From: Verrucolacustris abundans | Lineage (GTDB): Bacteria > Verrucomicrobiota > Verrucomicrobiia > Methylacidiphilales > Verrucolacustridaceae | NCBI GenBank assembly: GCA_965194535.1 | Contig: OZ239145.1 | Location: forward strand, 1,364,001 to 1,428,000 | Direction: 5' to 3' | DNA: 64,000 nucleotides | In this document: in pieces, positions 1-8,881 of the stretch | Numbering within the stretch: the first letter of the stretch is position 1 | How the letters are laid out: each line of letters starts with the position of its first letter | Notes under the pieces: generated by a model | Told to the model about the DNA's origin: nothing | What the model saw: the letters and a program-made list of their open reading frames with translations, nothing else | The model's database searches: none | Program-made: the position numbers and the translations under genes

Positions 1-2622
1 TTTCCAATCCATTCGTCCGCCACGCGGAACATCCACAGGCAATCCCCGCTCCTCTGCCAAAAGATCCACTGTATCTTGCGGCAACAAACCGCGATCCCAC
101 TTGGAGCCCTTGTAGGTCGAGTAGGTGCCCTTCTCCGCAGCCAGATCGCTCGAGGCTTCATACGCGTAGTAAGCAATCGCCTCCATCATCTCGTCGTTGA
201 AATCGACTGCTGCGTCCGACTCAAACGAAAGCCCTTTCATGTACAAGGCATTCTGCAATCCCATCACCCCAAGCCCAATCGGACGATGACGGGAATTTGC
301 CGTCTTGGCAGCCTCAGTCGGATAGAAATTAATGTCGATGACATTATCCAACGCGCGGACAGCCACTCGGACTGTTTCCCTCAATTTAGGTATATCCAAC
401 GAACCATCCGGAAGAATATGAGTATCCAAAATAATGGAACCCAAATTACAGACTGCCGTTTCATCTTTGCCCGTATTGAGAGTGATCTCCGTACACAGGT
501 TCGAGCTGTGAATGACCCCCACGTGATCTTGGGGGCTTCTTATGTTGCAGGAGTCCTTAAAGGTAATCCAAGGATGCCCTGTCTCAAACAGCATCGAGAG
601 CATTCGCTTCCAAACCTCAATTGCAGGCACCTTGTGCCCCCAAATCTCGCCTTTCTCCGATTGCTTCTCATATGCCTCGTACCGCTCCTCAAATTTTTTG
701 CCGTACAAATGATGAAGGTCAGCTGCATCGCTGGTTCGGAAAAAGGTCCAATCTCCTCGGGCCTCCATCCTCTTCATAAATAGATCAGGAATCCAATTTG
801 CAGTATTCATGTCGTGACAACGCCGCCGCTCATCTCCCGTGTTCTTCCGGAGCTCCAGGAAGTCAAACAAGTCATTGTGCCATGTCTCCAAGTACGCACA
901 GCCCGAACCCTTTCTTTTACCGCCTTGATTCACAGCGACCAACAGGTCGTTGTGAAGCTTGAGGAAAGGAATAACCCCCTGACTCTCCCCGTTTGTACCA
1001 CCAATATAACTGCCTGTTCCACGTACGCTCGTCCACGATCCGCCCAAGCCACCCGCCCACTTGGAAAGCATGGCATTCTCTGCCACGCCTCGCTGCATGA
1101 TCGCTTCAATCGAATCGTCCACCCAGTACAGGTAACAAGAAGAAAGCTGGCTATGCAGGGTTCCTGAATTAAACAGGGTCGGCGTGGAGGAACAGAACCT
1201 ACGGCTCTTATACAGGTTGTAGAGCTCCATCGCCCGAACCTCTCGGTCTTTGGGCTCCGCATGGAACAACCCCATGGCCACACGCATCCAGAAAAACTGG
1301 GGTGTCTCGAGCCTCCGTGAAACATCCGCTGTTTTGTCCACGATGAGATACCTGTCGTACAGGGTTTGAACACCCAAAAAGTCCAAATCCAGATCTGCCA
1401 GAGGATCCAGCGCAGCCGCCAACTTCTCTAAATCATATTTCTGGAGGTTTGTGCTGTACCGCTTGATTTCGACACCCCGCTGAATGTTTTCCAAAAACTT
1501 CTTACGGTGAAAATCGCGTAAGGCACTGATTCCGTCCCTTAAAATATCCCACCCTAGAACCTCCTCATAAATGAAGGTCATCTGAATCCGACCCGCAAAC
1601 TTTGCAAAGTCGGCATCTTTTTCAATCAAGGTCTTCGCATTCAAGCTGATCGTATTGTTGAGTTCAGACCTTTTGATCCCGTCGAAAATCGATCTCCTTA
1701 ACTCCTTTTCGATCTCTCCAGCCGAAATACATAAATCAAGTCCAATGGACGCAAACTCGATTCGTGAACGCAAATCCGCACCATCCCACAAAAAGGTGGT
1801 TTCATCTGGATTGGCAACCACCACCATTCCCTCTGCAGGCTCTGTGGACGTCGCAGGAACTTCACCGCGGGCTTTCCGTTCCCTCTGATCGGTACGCATT
1901 GCCCGATAAATGATGTACCGCTCCGCGACCTTATAGTGGCCAGCCCGCATCAGTTCCTCTTGAACCAAATCCTGAACCTCCTCTATATGAACCGTTGCTT
2001 GACCCAATTCCGTTACTCGGCCTGTTACAGCCCGTGCGATCTCAGGGGCTGGTGTAGCATCCATTCTTAAAGAGAGAAAGGCTTGGCAAACTGCTACCTC
2101 AATTTTCGACTCGTTCCACGGAACCGTTTGGCCCTGACGCCGAATGAGTCGGACTGCACATGCTGCTGGTTCTCCGGGGGCGGGGGCAACCGGAGGACGA
2201 TCCCTTCTCTCTCCGACTAGACTCCGAGCCACGTCATATGCGTTGTTATCGACCAATGTTTTTTCGACGAGTGTTTGCAAGTCCTCGATCTTAAGGCGCA
2301 GAGGCCGCTCGGCAAGGGCTTGGCGAGCGAGGTTGCGACCAACTTCTGTACAAATTTTAGCAACCCAGCGGCGATTCGTTTCGGTGAAAATGGTCTCTTG
2401 CCCCTTCGCCTTCAACCACCGGGCCAAACTCCGACCTACCATCTCAGCCACCTCGGCCAACTGGAACGCATGATGCGATTCGCCATCAATCACTTCGATC
2501 TCAGGCATGTCAACCTCAACTGAATCGATCGCCTCTCCCCATGCCTCAGATTTACCTTCAGGCAGATTCAAGAAACGCTTCATTGCCAAGTCTACATCCA
2601 CATCACGCGGGTCCATCTTCAT
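1..2622 (-). CDS. nrdA: Ribonucleoside-diphosphate reductase, alpha subunit (class I), 3' end outside the window
   Basis: Reduces ribonucleoside diphosphates to deoxyribonucleotides together with NrdB. I translated 874 codons from the ATG at 2622. An AGGAGG ribosome site (2631-2636) lies 8 nt upstream and decides the start. Residues 154-243 form a canonical ATP-cone (VRLIRRQGQTVPWNESKIE). Residues 60-137 resemble a second, degenerate ATP-cone. The catalytic domain shows LSSCYL (first redox Cys, about residue 495) and SNLCTE (Cys about 710, the N-x-C-x-E thiyl-radical motif). The visible end reads RGGRMDWK, so the C-terminal Cys pair lies beyond position 1. It follows nrdB by 35 nt and is surely cotranscribed. 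Family assignment is secure; the role of the first cone is inferred. Confidence 0.96.
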   Translation of the reverse strand, partial: MKMDPRDVDVDLAMKRFLNLPEGKSEAWGEAIDSVEVDMPEIEVIDGESHHAFQLAEVAEMVGRSLARWLKAKGQETIFTETNRRWVAKICTEVGRNLARQALAERPLRLKIEDLQTLVEKTLVDNNAYDVARSLVGERRDRPPVAPAPGEPAACAVRLIRRQGQTVPWNESKIEVAVCQAFLSLRMDATPAPEIARAVTGRVTELGQATVHIEEVQDLVQEELMRAGHYKVAERYIIYRAMRTDQRERKARGEVPATSTEPAEGMVVVANPDETTFLWDGADLRSRIEFASIGLDLCISAGEIEKELRRSIFDGIKRSELNNTISLNAKTLIEKDADFAKFAGRIQMTFIYEEVLGWDILRDGISALRDFHRKKFLENIQRGVEIKRYSTNLQKYDLEKLAAALDPLADLDLDFLGVQTLYDRYLIVDKTADVSRRLETPQFFWMRVAMGLFHAEPKDREVRAMELYNLYKSRRFCSSTPTLFNSGTLHSQLSSCYLYWVDDSIEAIMQRGVAENAMLSKWAGGLGGSWTSVRGTGSYIGGTNGESQGVIPFLKLHNDLLVAVNQGGKRKGSGCAYLETWHNDLFDFLELRKNTGDERRRCHDMNTANWIPDLFMKRMEARGDWTFFRTSDAADLHHLYGKKFEERYEAYEKQSEKGEIWGHKVPAIEVWKRMLSMLFETGHPWITFKDSCNIRSPQDHVGVIHSSNLCTEITLNTGKDETAVCNLGSIILDTHILPDGSLDIPKLRETVRVAVRALDNVIDINFYPTEAAKTANSRHRPIGLGVMGLQNALYMKGLSFESDAAVDFNDEMMEAIAYYAYEASSDLAAEKGTYSTYKGSKWDRGLLPQDTVDLLAEERGLPVDVPRGGRMDWK

Positions 2623-2657
2623 AATCAACACCTCCTGTTTTATACTACGGAAAAAAA

Positions 2658-3746
2658 TCAGAGCTCGTCGTCGTGCACCGAAGCCAGCGCCGAGGATTTC
2701 TGATATTCGGTGACCCGACCCTCGAAGAAGTTTTGTTCCTTCTTGATGTCCATCATCTCGGCCAACCAAGGAAGCGGGTTTGCAATTTCATCATGAAGCG
2801 GCTTCAACCCAACGCCCTCTAAACGGCGGTCCGCGATGTAATCAATGTAGGTAAGAAAATCCCCAAGGCTTAACCCAACCGCATTTACGGGCAGGCAATC
2901 CTTGATGAAGGTTTTCTCGAGCTCCACAGCCGTGGCCATGGTTTGTCGTAGCTCTTCCTTGAAATCTTCACTCCAAATCTCCCGATTCTCCTCCACCAGA
3001 TCCATAAACAGATTGCGGAAGACTTCGATATGATTCGATTCGTCCCGCAATGTGTAGCGGAACATCTGGCCGATTCCTGGGAACTTGTTTTGGCGGTACA
3101 ACGAGAGAACCATGCCGAACAGTCCGTAGAACTGCGTTCCCTCCATGCATTGGCCAAAAACAAATATGTTCTTTGCCAAAAGCCTCTTGTTTTCGACTTT
3201 GGTCAGATCGATGTCTCTCCGCAGATCCCTCGAGATGCCCGTGACGAATTCATTCTTTTTGACGATCGACTGCACGTCTTCAAACATCGCCTCGCACTCG
3301 TGCGGGTTGATTCCTAAGGAGCTGATCATATAGAGGAGCGAATCCGCATGAATGTTCTCCTCATGCGCATGCCGTCCAAGGACGAGTTTCAACTCAGGCG
3401 CCGTGACCAGTTCGCGGACCACGTGCTGAATATTGTCCCCAACAATCCCCTCAGCTGCTGAGAAGTAACCGATACCCATCCGAATAATCCACTTCTCGAC
3501 ATCCGAAACCACACTGCTGTCCTTCCACTGCTCAATGTCCTTGCCCATTCCAATATCCTCGGGCTCCCAATGATTTGCCTTCATTTTACGGTATAAGTCG
3601 TACGCCCAAGTATATTTCAGGGGCAGTAAGTTAAAGGTCATTGTTTCCTTACCCAAAATCACCTTCTTCCCAGCAAATGCCGCTTCCGCTTTTTTCTTAT
3701 CTAGTACGAACTTCCGTGCGCCTACGCTGAATTCTGTTTGCATCAT
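2658..3746 (-). CDS. nrdB: Ribonucleotide reductase beta subunit, class Ic-like (no radical Tyr)
   Basis: Houses the dinuclear metal cofactor that starts the radical chemistry in NrdA. 362 aa, normal for R2. Metal ligands can be placed as E99, E130, H133, E202, E236 and H239; the 34-residue spacing between the third and fourth carboxylates matches E. coli. The position of the E. coli radical Tyr122 is Leu137 (EENIHADSLLYM), and the first ligand is Glu (SAAEG) where class Ia has Asp. Both substitutions are hallmarks of the Mn/Fe class Ic enzymes first described in Chlamydia. The gene is first in the nrdB-nrdA operon, with a promoter and palindromic operator upstream. The family is certain; the Mn/Fe cofactor is inferred. 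Confidence 0.95.
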   Translation of the reverse strand: MMQTEFSVGARKFVLDKKKAEAAFAGKKVILGKETMTFNLLPLKYTWAYDLYRKMKANHWEPEDIGMGKDIEQWKDSSVVSDVEKWIIRMGIGYFSAAEGIVGDNIQHVVRELVTAPELKLVLGRHAHEENIHADSLLYMISSLGINPHECEAMFEDVQSIVKKNEFVTGISRDLRRDIDLTKVENKRLLAKNIFVFGQCMEGTQFYGLFGMVLSLYRQNKFPGIGQMFRYTLRDESNHIEVFRNLFMDLVEENREIWSEDFKEELRQTMATAVELEKTFIKDCLPVNAVGLSLGDFLTYIDYIADRRLEGVGLKPLHDEIANPLPWLAEMMDIKKEQNFFEGRVTEYQKSSALASVHDDEL

Positions 3747-3818
3747 ATTTTAGGACCTCTTTCGAGCTTCTGCGAGGGTCGGGCTTACATGCCCAGCGCA
3801 GGAGCCAATTTCGCTATT

Positions 3819-3840
3819 ATTTACGCTAATACACGTAAAT
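3819..3840. repeat. Inverted repeat ATTTACG-N8-CGTAAAT in the nrdB leader
   Basis: Two perfect 7-nt arms (3819-3825 and 3834-3840) are separated by 8 nt, about 75-95 nt upstream of nrdB. A related TTTACGTGT occurs again at 3912-3920. It could be a second regulator site or a leader hairpin. Confidence 0.4.
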
Positions 3841-3891
3841 ACCTTATTTTGCCCGCAACACCTTTGAGTTGTGTTGAATGTGTTCAAGGTA

Positions 3892-3923
3892 ACTACATGT
3901 AGTATGAGAATTTTACGTGTCAA
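3892..3923 (-). promoter_or_regulatory. Predicted nrdB promoter with NrdR-box-like palindrome
   Basis: On the minus strand TTGACA (3923-3918) is followed after 16 nt by TACATG (3901-3896), a weak -10. That -10 lies inside the perfect 12-bp palindrome ACTACATGTAGT (3892-3903), which resembles the NrdR consensus core CTATATATAG. A repressor site over the -10 would fit control by NrdR, the usual regulator of ribonucleotide reductase operons. This is prediction only. The rest of the 318-nt gap 3747-4064 shows no gene. Confidence 0.45.
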
Positions 3924-4064
3924 TAGACTTTGCGAAATTTTTTCATTTTGTGCCTATATGCTTATAACAAAGGCAAATACCCCATTTCTGAGAGGGTGAA
4001 ATTGACAGCCTACAAGACCGACTTATTCACATACTTAAAAGTTTTTTTGAAAATGAACCGCTTT

Positions 4065-5117
4065 TTACTGCGGAACGTGACACCCACCGCCACCATTTTT
4101 TTGGAAATATTTCTGGTGATACTCCTCCGCCCGAGTGAAAGGCCCCGCGAGATCCACCTGCGTTACGATCGGACGAGAATACTTTTTCTGTTTCGTTAAC
4201 TCATCCACTACGTCTCGAATGACCGACTCCTGCTCGGGCCGCGTAAAGAAAATCACCGACCGATACTGATCCCCTACATCCGGGCCCTGACGATTCAGCG
4301 TTGTGGGGTCGTGAATCTTGAAAAAATACTCCACCACACTTCGCGTCTTGCTTTTCTTTGGGTCGTAAACAAAACGCATCACCTCCGCATGGCCCGTTCC
4401 ATGCCCACAGACATCTCGATAAGTTGGATTCTTTGTCCATCCCCCCTCGTATCCAACCTCCGTGGATCGCATCCCAGGGAATTTTGAAAATACCTCCTCC
4501 ACCCCCCAGAAACATCCCGCACCTAAATCCAGGGTCTCAACCTCGGGCAACTTTCCTTCTTCCTGAAAACTTAAAACTGCGGAGTTGATACAGTACCGTA
4601 AACCCGTCGGCTTGGGTCCATCCGGGAAAACGTGTCCTAAATGCATCTCGCACCGCGCGCAATGAACCTCCGTCCGCGTCATTCCAAGGGTACTGTCCGA
4701 ATGCTCCCCTACATTTTCCTCTGCAAACGGTTGAAAGAAACTGGGCCAACCCGTTCCAGAATCAAACTTATCACCGGCTCGAAAAAGGGGCAGACCACAC
4801 CCTGCACAAAAATAGATGCCCTTGGCGTGATGATCATGAAAAACACCGCAGAAGGCCCTCTCCGTCCCAGCCGTTCGACCAACTCGAAACTGCTCAAGAG
4901 TCAGTCGCGCAGCCCACTCCTTGTCCGATCGAACTACTTTGGGCACTTCCCGAAGCGGTCCAGCAGATCCCTCCTCAGTCATGAGACGCACTTTCACAAA
5001 CTCGACTCCTTTTTTTTCTTGGCCATGAGTCACCCCAATAAGATGCCCCGAAAACCACCACACCGCCAGCCCGACGAGCAACCCCACACCCATCCAGAAC
5101 TGACGTCGATTTCTCAC
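4065..5117 (-). CDS. msrBA: Membrane-anchored MsrB-MsrA fusion, peptide methionine sulfoxide reductase
   Basis: Repairs oxidised methionine in proteins. MsrB reduces the R and MsrA the S sulfoxide. An N-terminal hydrophobic segment (about 8-28) is a signal anchor, so the enzyme should act in the periplasm. The MsrB domain (about 65-185) has zinc cysteines C104/C107 and C153/C156 and the catalytic Cys176 (LRYCINS). The MsrA domain (about 195-350) starts with GAGCFWG (Cys202). The order B then A is the reverse of the PilB-type A-B fusions of Neisseria. 350 aa is the usual size for two domains. The gene stands alone between nrdB and the nucleotidyltransferase. No thioredoxin-like domain is present, so an external periplasmic reductant is needed. 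Confidence 0.93.
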   Translation of the reverse strand: MRNRRQFWMGVGLLVGLAVWWFSGHLIGVTHGQEKKGVEFVKVRLMTEEGSAGPLREVPKVVRSDKEWAARLTLEQFRVGRTAGTERAFCGVFHDHHAKGIYFCAGCGLPLFRAGDKFDSGTGWPSFFQPFAEENVGEHSDSTLGMTRTEVHCARCEMHLGHVFPDGPKPTGLRYCINSAVLSFQEEGKLPEVETLDLGAGCFWGVEEVFSKFPGMRSTEVGYEGGWTKNPTYRDVCGHGTGHAEVMRFVYDPKKSKTRSVVEYFFKIHDPTTLNRQGPDVGDQYRSVIFFTRPEQESVIRDVVDELTKQKKYSRPIVTQVDLAGPFTRAEEYHQKYFQKNGGGGCHVPQ

Positions 5118-5142
5118 CCCTAAATCCTACCTCGGTGAAGGT

Positions 5143-6054
5143 TTAAAACAAACAGTGCGGATAGACTCCCTTATCCACTAATCCCTTCAGGTAATCTGAA
5201 ACTCGATGTTTGTCCTCCGGATAGGTCATGCCCGCCCACTTCTCCGACGTAGGGTAGACTCGGACCCTTGCTTTTTTTTCCGAAATCCACCCACCCACCG
5301 CATTCGGAATTAAGTATTCCGACTTATCGGAACCACCCTCCCGACGAAGAAAATCCTCAAACCCATGCTGAAGTAAGCCGAAAATCGATGCGTTGAATCC
5401 CCAGCAATTCATGGAGACAGGATCCCCACCCGGAAAGGCTCCCGCTTTTCCAGAAAGGCTTTTCCCAGAAACCTTCCCATCACTTTTCTTTAGCTCGAAA
5501 AATTCCTCTACGCCCACGAGATATCCACCCTTGTCCCGCTGACAAACACCCCGTGTCACCGTCCCATGATCCGACAAAGTCTGATCCAATCGAAACCCCG
5601 CCATCGCGAATTCCCCTGCGCCTCGCCCCTCCTCCGAGGAAAGATGTTTCTGAAGAAGCTGGTACGACTCCCGACCGTAAAAATCATCTGCATTAATAGC
5701 CACAAACGGCCCCCGAATGACCTGACCAGCCGCAAGAATGGCCTGCCCAGTTCCCCACGGCTTTTTTCTGCCCTCGGGAACCGAAAATCCCTTTGGTAAA
5801 TCGTGCAACTCCTGGAATGCATAGGCGACATCCACCTTACCCTCATACCGTTTTCCAATGACTTTACGAAAATCTGCCTCCAGATCTTTTCGAATCAGAA
5901 ATACCACGCGGGAAATTCCTGCCTGCTTGGCGTCGTAGACCGCGTAATCCAGCAACACCTCGCCCGAGGGGCCCACAGGATCCAACTGCTTCAATCCGCC
6001 GTAGCGACTCCCCATTCCCGCTGCCATTACCAAGAGTGACATTGCCTCAGTCAT
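5143..6054 (-). CDS. Nucleotidyltransferase (NDP-sugar pyrophosphorylase family)
   Basis: A 303-aa GT-A-fold nucleotidyltransferase. The N-terminal signature is MAAGMGSRYGGLKQL (about 9-23), the nucleotide-binding G-x-G-x-R loop, slightly diverged from GAGGGTRL of RmlA/GlmU. AINADDFYG (about 120) supplies the metal-binding Asp. It probably joins a sugar-1-phosphate or a related small phosphate to an NTP; the substrate cannot be read from the sequence. It lies 42 nt downstream of the RmlD-like reductase on the same strand, which suggests a role in nucleotide-sugar or cell-surface polysaccharide synthesis. Start at 6054; an in-frame ATG at 6042 is an alternative. Confidence 0.82.
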   Translation of the reverse strand: MTEAMSLLVMAAGMGSRYGGLKQLDPVGPSGEVLLDYAVYDAKQAGISRVVFLIRKDLEADFRKVIGKRYEGKVDVAYAFQELHDLPKGFSVPEGRKKPWGTGQAILAAGQVIRGPFVAINADDFYGRESYQLLQKHLSSEEGRGAGEFAMAGFRLDQTLSDHGTVTRGVCQRDKGGYLVGVEEFFELKKSDGKVSGKSLSGKAGAFPGGDPVSMNCWGFNASIFGLLQHGFEDFLRREGGSDKSEYLIPNAVGGWISEKKARVRVYPTSEKWAGMTYPEDKHRVSDYLKGLVDKGVYPHCLF

Positions 6055-6096
6055 CGCGAAACTCTGCCCAAGAGCACCCGTTTTACAATCCGCGAA

Positions 6097-6963
6097 TCAG
6101 CGCCCGATCTCTTTTAAATATTCTGCCAATCCTTTTTCCCATTCGGGAATCTTGCGCTCCAAAACCTTCTCCGTTTCCAAAATGTCTAAAGGTGAAAACG
6201 CGGGCCGAGGCACCCGAAGACCAGGGATTTTGTCCTGCGACAGCTCACGCACCTCTTCGCAGACCACACTCCGACCCTCTTTCTTCATGAGTTCAATTGC
6301 CTTTTCCGCAAATTGTTTCCATGTCGTTTCCCCTGCCTGAACCCCGTGAAAGATTCCCTCCACTCTTTTTTCTGCGAGATCCAAAATGATTCGTGACGCC
6401 TCCCCCGCATACGTGCAGGAGCCTGTCCTTCCACCCGCTAGCTCGACCACCCGCTTCTCCGCTAAAATCCCGGGCAACTTGCTCATAAAGGTTTTTCCCC
6501 CATGCCCAAAAACCCATGCCAACCGAACGATCAGGGCGTGGGGGTTGGCCCGCAACACTCTCTTCTCCCCTTCGGCTTTGTCTTTTCCATAGCGCGACAA
6601 AGGCGTAGGCAAGTCTTTGGGCAAATAGGCAGACGTCTTCTTTCCATCAAAAACATAGTCCGTACCCAAATGAACAAATCGAACCCCCGCCCGACCACAC
6701 TCCTTGGCCCAAGCCTCAGGTGCCTCACAGTTCACCTTGCGGCTTAAGACAGGATTCTCCTCACAAAGCTCCAAGCTCGTGACCGAGGCCGAATTGATTA
6801 CGAGTTCAGGCTTCTCGTTCGCCAAGGTATCTCGTGCGATATCCGCCTTTGAAATATCCAACTCCTGTTTCGTGTACGAAACTACCTCCATCCCCCTGCG
6901 TTTGGACTCGCGAACGAGATATCGCCCCGTCAATCCTCCGGCCCCAAGGATCAGGACCTTCAT
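6097..6963 (-). CDS. dTDP-4-dehydrorhamnose reductase-like SDR (RmlD family)
   Basis: A 288-aa extended short-chain dehydrogenase. A Rossmann motif (LILGAGGLTGRYL) is at the N-terminus. The active-site region reads GTDYVFDGKK and then SRYGKDKAEGE, giving the catalytic Y-x-x-x-K. This pattern is typical of RmlD, which makes dTDP-L-rhamnose with NADPH. The gene is slightly short for RmlD and no rmlA, rmlB or rmlC is adjacent, so another sugar-nucleotide or SAM-related reductase function (the MAT2B-like branch of the same family) remains possible. It follows the NIL-domain gene by 8 nt and may belong to the same SAM-riboswitch transcript. Confidence 0.83.
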   Translation of the reverse strand: MKVLILGAGGLTGRYLVRESKRRGMEVVSYTKQELDISKADIARDTLANEKPELVINSASVTSLELCEENPVLSRKVNCEAPEAWAKECGRAGVRFVHLGTDYVFDGKKTSAYLPKDLPTPLSRYGKDKAEGEKRVLRANPHALIVRLAWVFGHGGKTFMSKLPGILAEKRVVELAGGRTGSCTYAGEASRIILDLAEKRVEGIFHGVQAGETTWKQFAEKAIELMKKEGRSVVCEEVRELSQDKIPGLRVPRPAFSPLDILETEKVLERKIPEWEKGLAEYLKEIGR

Positions 6964-6971
6964 GACACCGC

Positions 6972-7226
6972 CTACCCCTCGATGGTATTGATCTCGACCG
7001 GCTCGACCTGCACACCCTGCTTCTCAAACCATTTCACCACCTCATCGATCTTCTCATGGGTGCTTGTGAATTCCAGAGCCATGACAAAAACATCCCGATC
7101 CGCAGTCGCCGAGCGAACATTGAATTCCACGTCGTATTTTCGGCTCATCAAATAAAGTAACGGCTTCTTCCCCACCTCGGGAGAAAAGGTGAGCCAGTAT
7201 CGCAAGCTGATCCGTTTTCCCGCCAT
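6972..7226 (-). CDS. Small stand-alone NIL-domain protein
   Basis: An 84-aa ferredoxin-like (ACT-related) NIL domain, as found at the C-terminus of the methionine importer ATPase MetN and as small companions of sulfur-amino-acid genes. An AGGAGG overlapping the end of the upstream ThiS gene lies about 9 nt before the ATG at 7226, so I prefer this start (MAGKRISLRYWLTF) to the upstream ATG at 7244, which has no ribosome site. It is the third gene of thrC-thiS-NIL, 4 nt after the ThiS stop. With the SAM riboswitch upstream, a role in sulfur transfer or methionine sensing is likely, but its biochemical job is unknown. Confidence 0.85.
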   Translation of the reverse strand: MAGKRISLRYWLTFSPEVGKKPLLYLMSRKYDVEFNVRSATADRDVFVMALEFTSTHEKIDEVVKWFEKQGVQVEPVEINTIEG

Positions 7227-7230
7227 CTCT

Positions 7231-7506
7231 CTACCCTCCTGCAATCGCAGGCACGATACTCACCTCATCCCCTGACTTGAGCGGTGTTTGCTGATTTTGC
7301 AGAAAACGAATGTCCTCACCGCCCACGTAGATGTTCACAAAACGGCGTACCTCCCCTTTTTCATCCACCAAACGATCGTGAATCCCTGGAAACGACTTTT
7401 CTAAAGAGGCCAGCATGGCTTGCACATCTTTGGCCTCAACTTCCACCGTGTCTTTCTGGCCCGTCAAGGCACGTAACGGAGTTGGAATGCTAACGGAAAT
7501 GGCCAT
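7231..7506 (-). CDS. ThiS/MoaD-family ubiquitin-like sulfur carrier
   Basis: A 91-aa beta-grasp protein ending in exposed Gly-Gly (VSIVPAIAGG), the tail that is adenylated and converted to a thiocarboxylate to carry sulfur. The body (PTPLRALTGQKDTVEVEA) fits the MoaD branch. It sits between thrC (8 nt upstream) and the NIL gene (4 nt downstream) instead of molybdopterin or thiamin genes. That, with the SAM-I riboswitch, points to sulfur delivery for homocysteine, as in the HcyS route characterised in Wolinella. Unlike HcyS, no residues follow the Gly-Gly, so no protease is needed to expose the tail. Confidence 0.9.
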   Translation of the reverse strand: MAISVSIPTPLRALTGQKDTVEVEAKDVQAMLASLEKSFPGIHDRLVDEKGEVRRFVNIYVGGEDIRFLQNQQTPLKSGDEVSIVPAIAGG

Positions 7507-7514
7507 ACGGTAAT

Positions 7515-8777
7515 TTAGACTTTGGCGTGGCCTTTGACCAGCTTGGACGAAAGCAGGGCATCAAAATCTTTTAGGCTAGGTTTAATTTTTGAGGGTGAAC
7601 CCAGATGACCCGACAGCGCCTCCACCGTCTTCAGTCCATGCCCCGTAATACAAAGGACAACCTCCTCATCATGAGGAATCTTTCCCGTTTCAACTAACTT
7701 CTTTGCGCACGCCACCGTCACGCCGCCAGCCGTTTCCGCAAAGATTCCCTCAGTCTCAGCCAAAAGCTGAATGCCCTCGATAATCTCCTCATCCGTCGCA
7801 TCCTCTGCCCAGCCCCCCGTCCGACTCATGGACTTCACGGCATAATATCCATCCGCTGGCGTTCCAATCGCCAGCGACTTGGCGATGGTTTTGGGATGCG
7901 GCACAGGCCGAATCAGATCCGTCCCCCCTTTTCGTGCCGCTGAGATCGGGTTACACCCCGTCGCTTGGGCCCCATGAATCACAAAGGGGGATTTTTCAAC
8001 AAATCCTAACTGAGTGAACTCCTTGTACGACTTGTCGATCTTCGTCAACAAAGACCCGCTCGCCATGCAAACGACTGTGTGACGAGGAATTCTCCAACCC
8101 AACTGCTCCATCACCTCATACCCCACGGTCTTGGAACCCTCTGCATAGTACGGCCGCAAATTCACATTCACAAAGCCCCAACCATATTTCCCGGCAATTT
8201 CCGAACAGAGCCGATTGACCGCGTCGTAGGCTCCCTCGATTCCGACCACGTTGGTTCCATAAACAAGACTGTTCATCACTTTGTTCTGTTCCAGATCTGC
8301 AGGAATCAGAACCCAGCTTTCCAAGCCTGCACTCGCCGCGTTGGCCGCAACAGAATTCGCCAGATTTCCCGTCGACGCACAGGCCACCACCTTGAAGCCC
8401 AACTCCCGCGCTCGAGAAAGCGCTACCGCTACCACTCGGTCTTTAAAACTCAAAGTAGGATGATTGACCGTATCATTTTTCACATAGCAAGCCTTCACCC
8501 CTATCGCTTTCGCAAGCCGATCCGCCTTCACGAGCGGGGTAAATCCAACCTGTTTTCCCACCGTTGGCTCACCCTCAATGGGCAGTAGCTCCCGATATCG
8601 CCACATCGAGTCACCCCTCGACTCGATCAATTTTCGCGTCAGCACCGATCCAATGGCCTTGTAATCGTAATCCGCTTCCAGAGGACCAAAATCAAACTCA
8701 CAGACATGGATCGCCTGAGCCGGGTAAGTCCGGCCACATTCGCGACACTTTAACTTGGAGAAAAACTTCTCTGCCAT
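7515..8777 (-). CDS. thrC: Threonine synthase-family PLP enzyme under SAM-riboswitch control
   Basis: A 420-aa fold-type II PLP enzyme. The lysine that binds PLP is K112 in LSFKDRV. A Cys-rich N-terminal segment (CRECGRTYPA) resembles the zinc-ribbon-like start of bacterial and archaeal threonine synthases. The standard reaction converts O-phosphohomoserine to threonine and phosphate. The context is unusual: the gene leads an operon with a sulfur carrier and a NIL protein behind a SAM-I riboswitch, which normally controls methionine synthesis. It may therefore instead, or also, use O-phosphohomoserine to make homocysteine with carrier-bound sulfur. ATG at 8777 is preceded by AAGAGG only 1 nt away and by AGGGG about 12 nt away. 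Confidence 0.9.
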   Translation of the reverse strand: MAEKFFSKLKCRECGRTYPAQAIHVCEFDFGPLEADYDYKAIGSVLTRKLIESRGDSMWRYRELLPIEGEPTVGKQVGFTPLVKADRLAKAIGVKACYVKNDTVNHPTLSFKDRVVAVALSRARELGFKVVACASTGNLANSVAANAASAGLESWVLIPADLEQNKVMNSLVYGTNVVGIEGAYDAVNRLCSEIAGKYGWGFVNVNLRPYYAEGSKTVGYEVMEQLGWRIPRHTVVCMASGSLLTKIDKSYKEFTQLGFVEKSPFVIHGAQATGCNPISAARKGGTDLIRPVPHPKTIAKSLAIGTPADGYYAVKSMSRTGGWAEDATDEEIIEGIQLLAETEGIFAETAGGVTVACAKKLVETGKIPHDEEVVLCITGHGLKTVEALSGHLGSPSKIKPSLKDFDALLSSKLVKGHAKV

Positions 8778-8881
8778 GCCTCTTTCTCGCCCCTCTTATC
8801 CATTTCAAACCAGGTTATGGCCGGTCTGTTTGCCTGTAAGAATGGGGGGATTACATCGCGTCACTACGCGGAATGCTAATC

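Noticed and set aside
76..783. 235-aa plus-strand frame at the window start
   Set aside because: Antisense to nrdA, whose protein sequence is unmistakable in the other strand.
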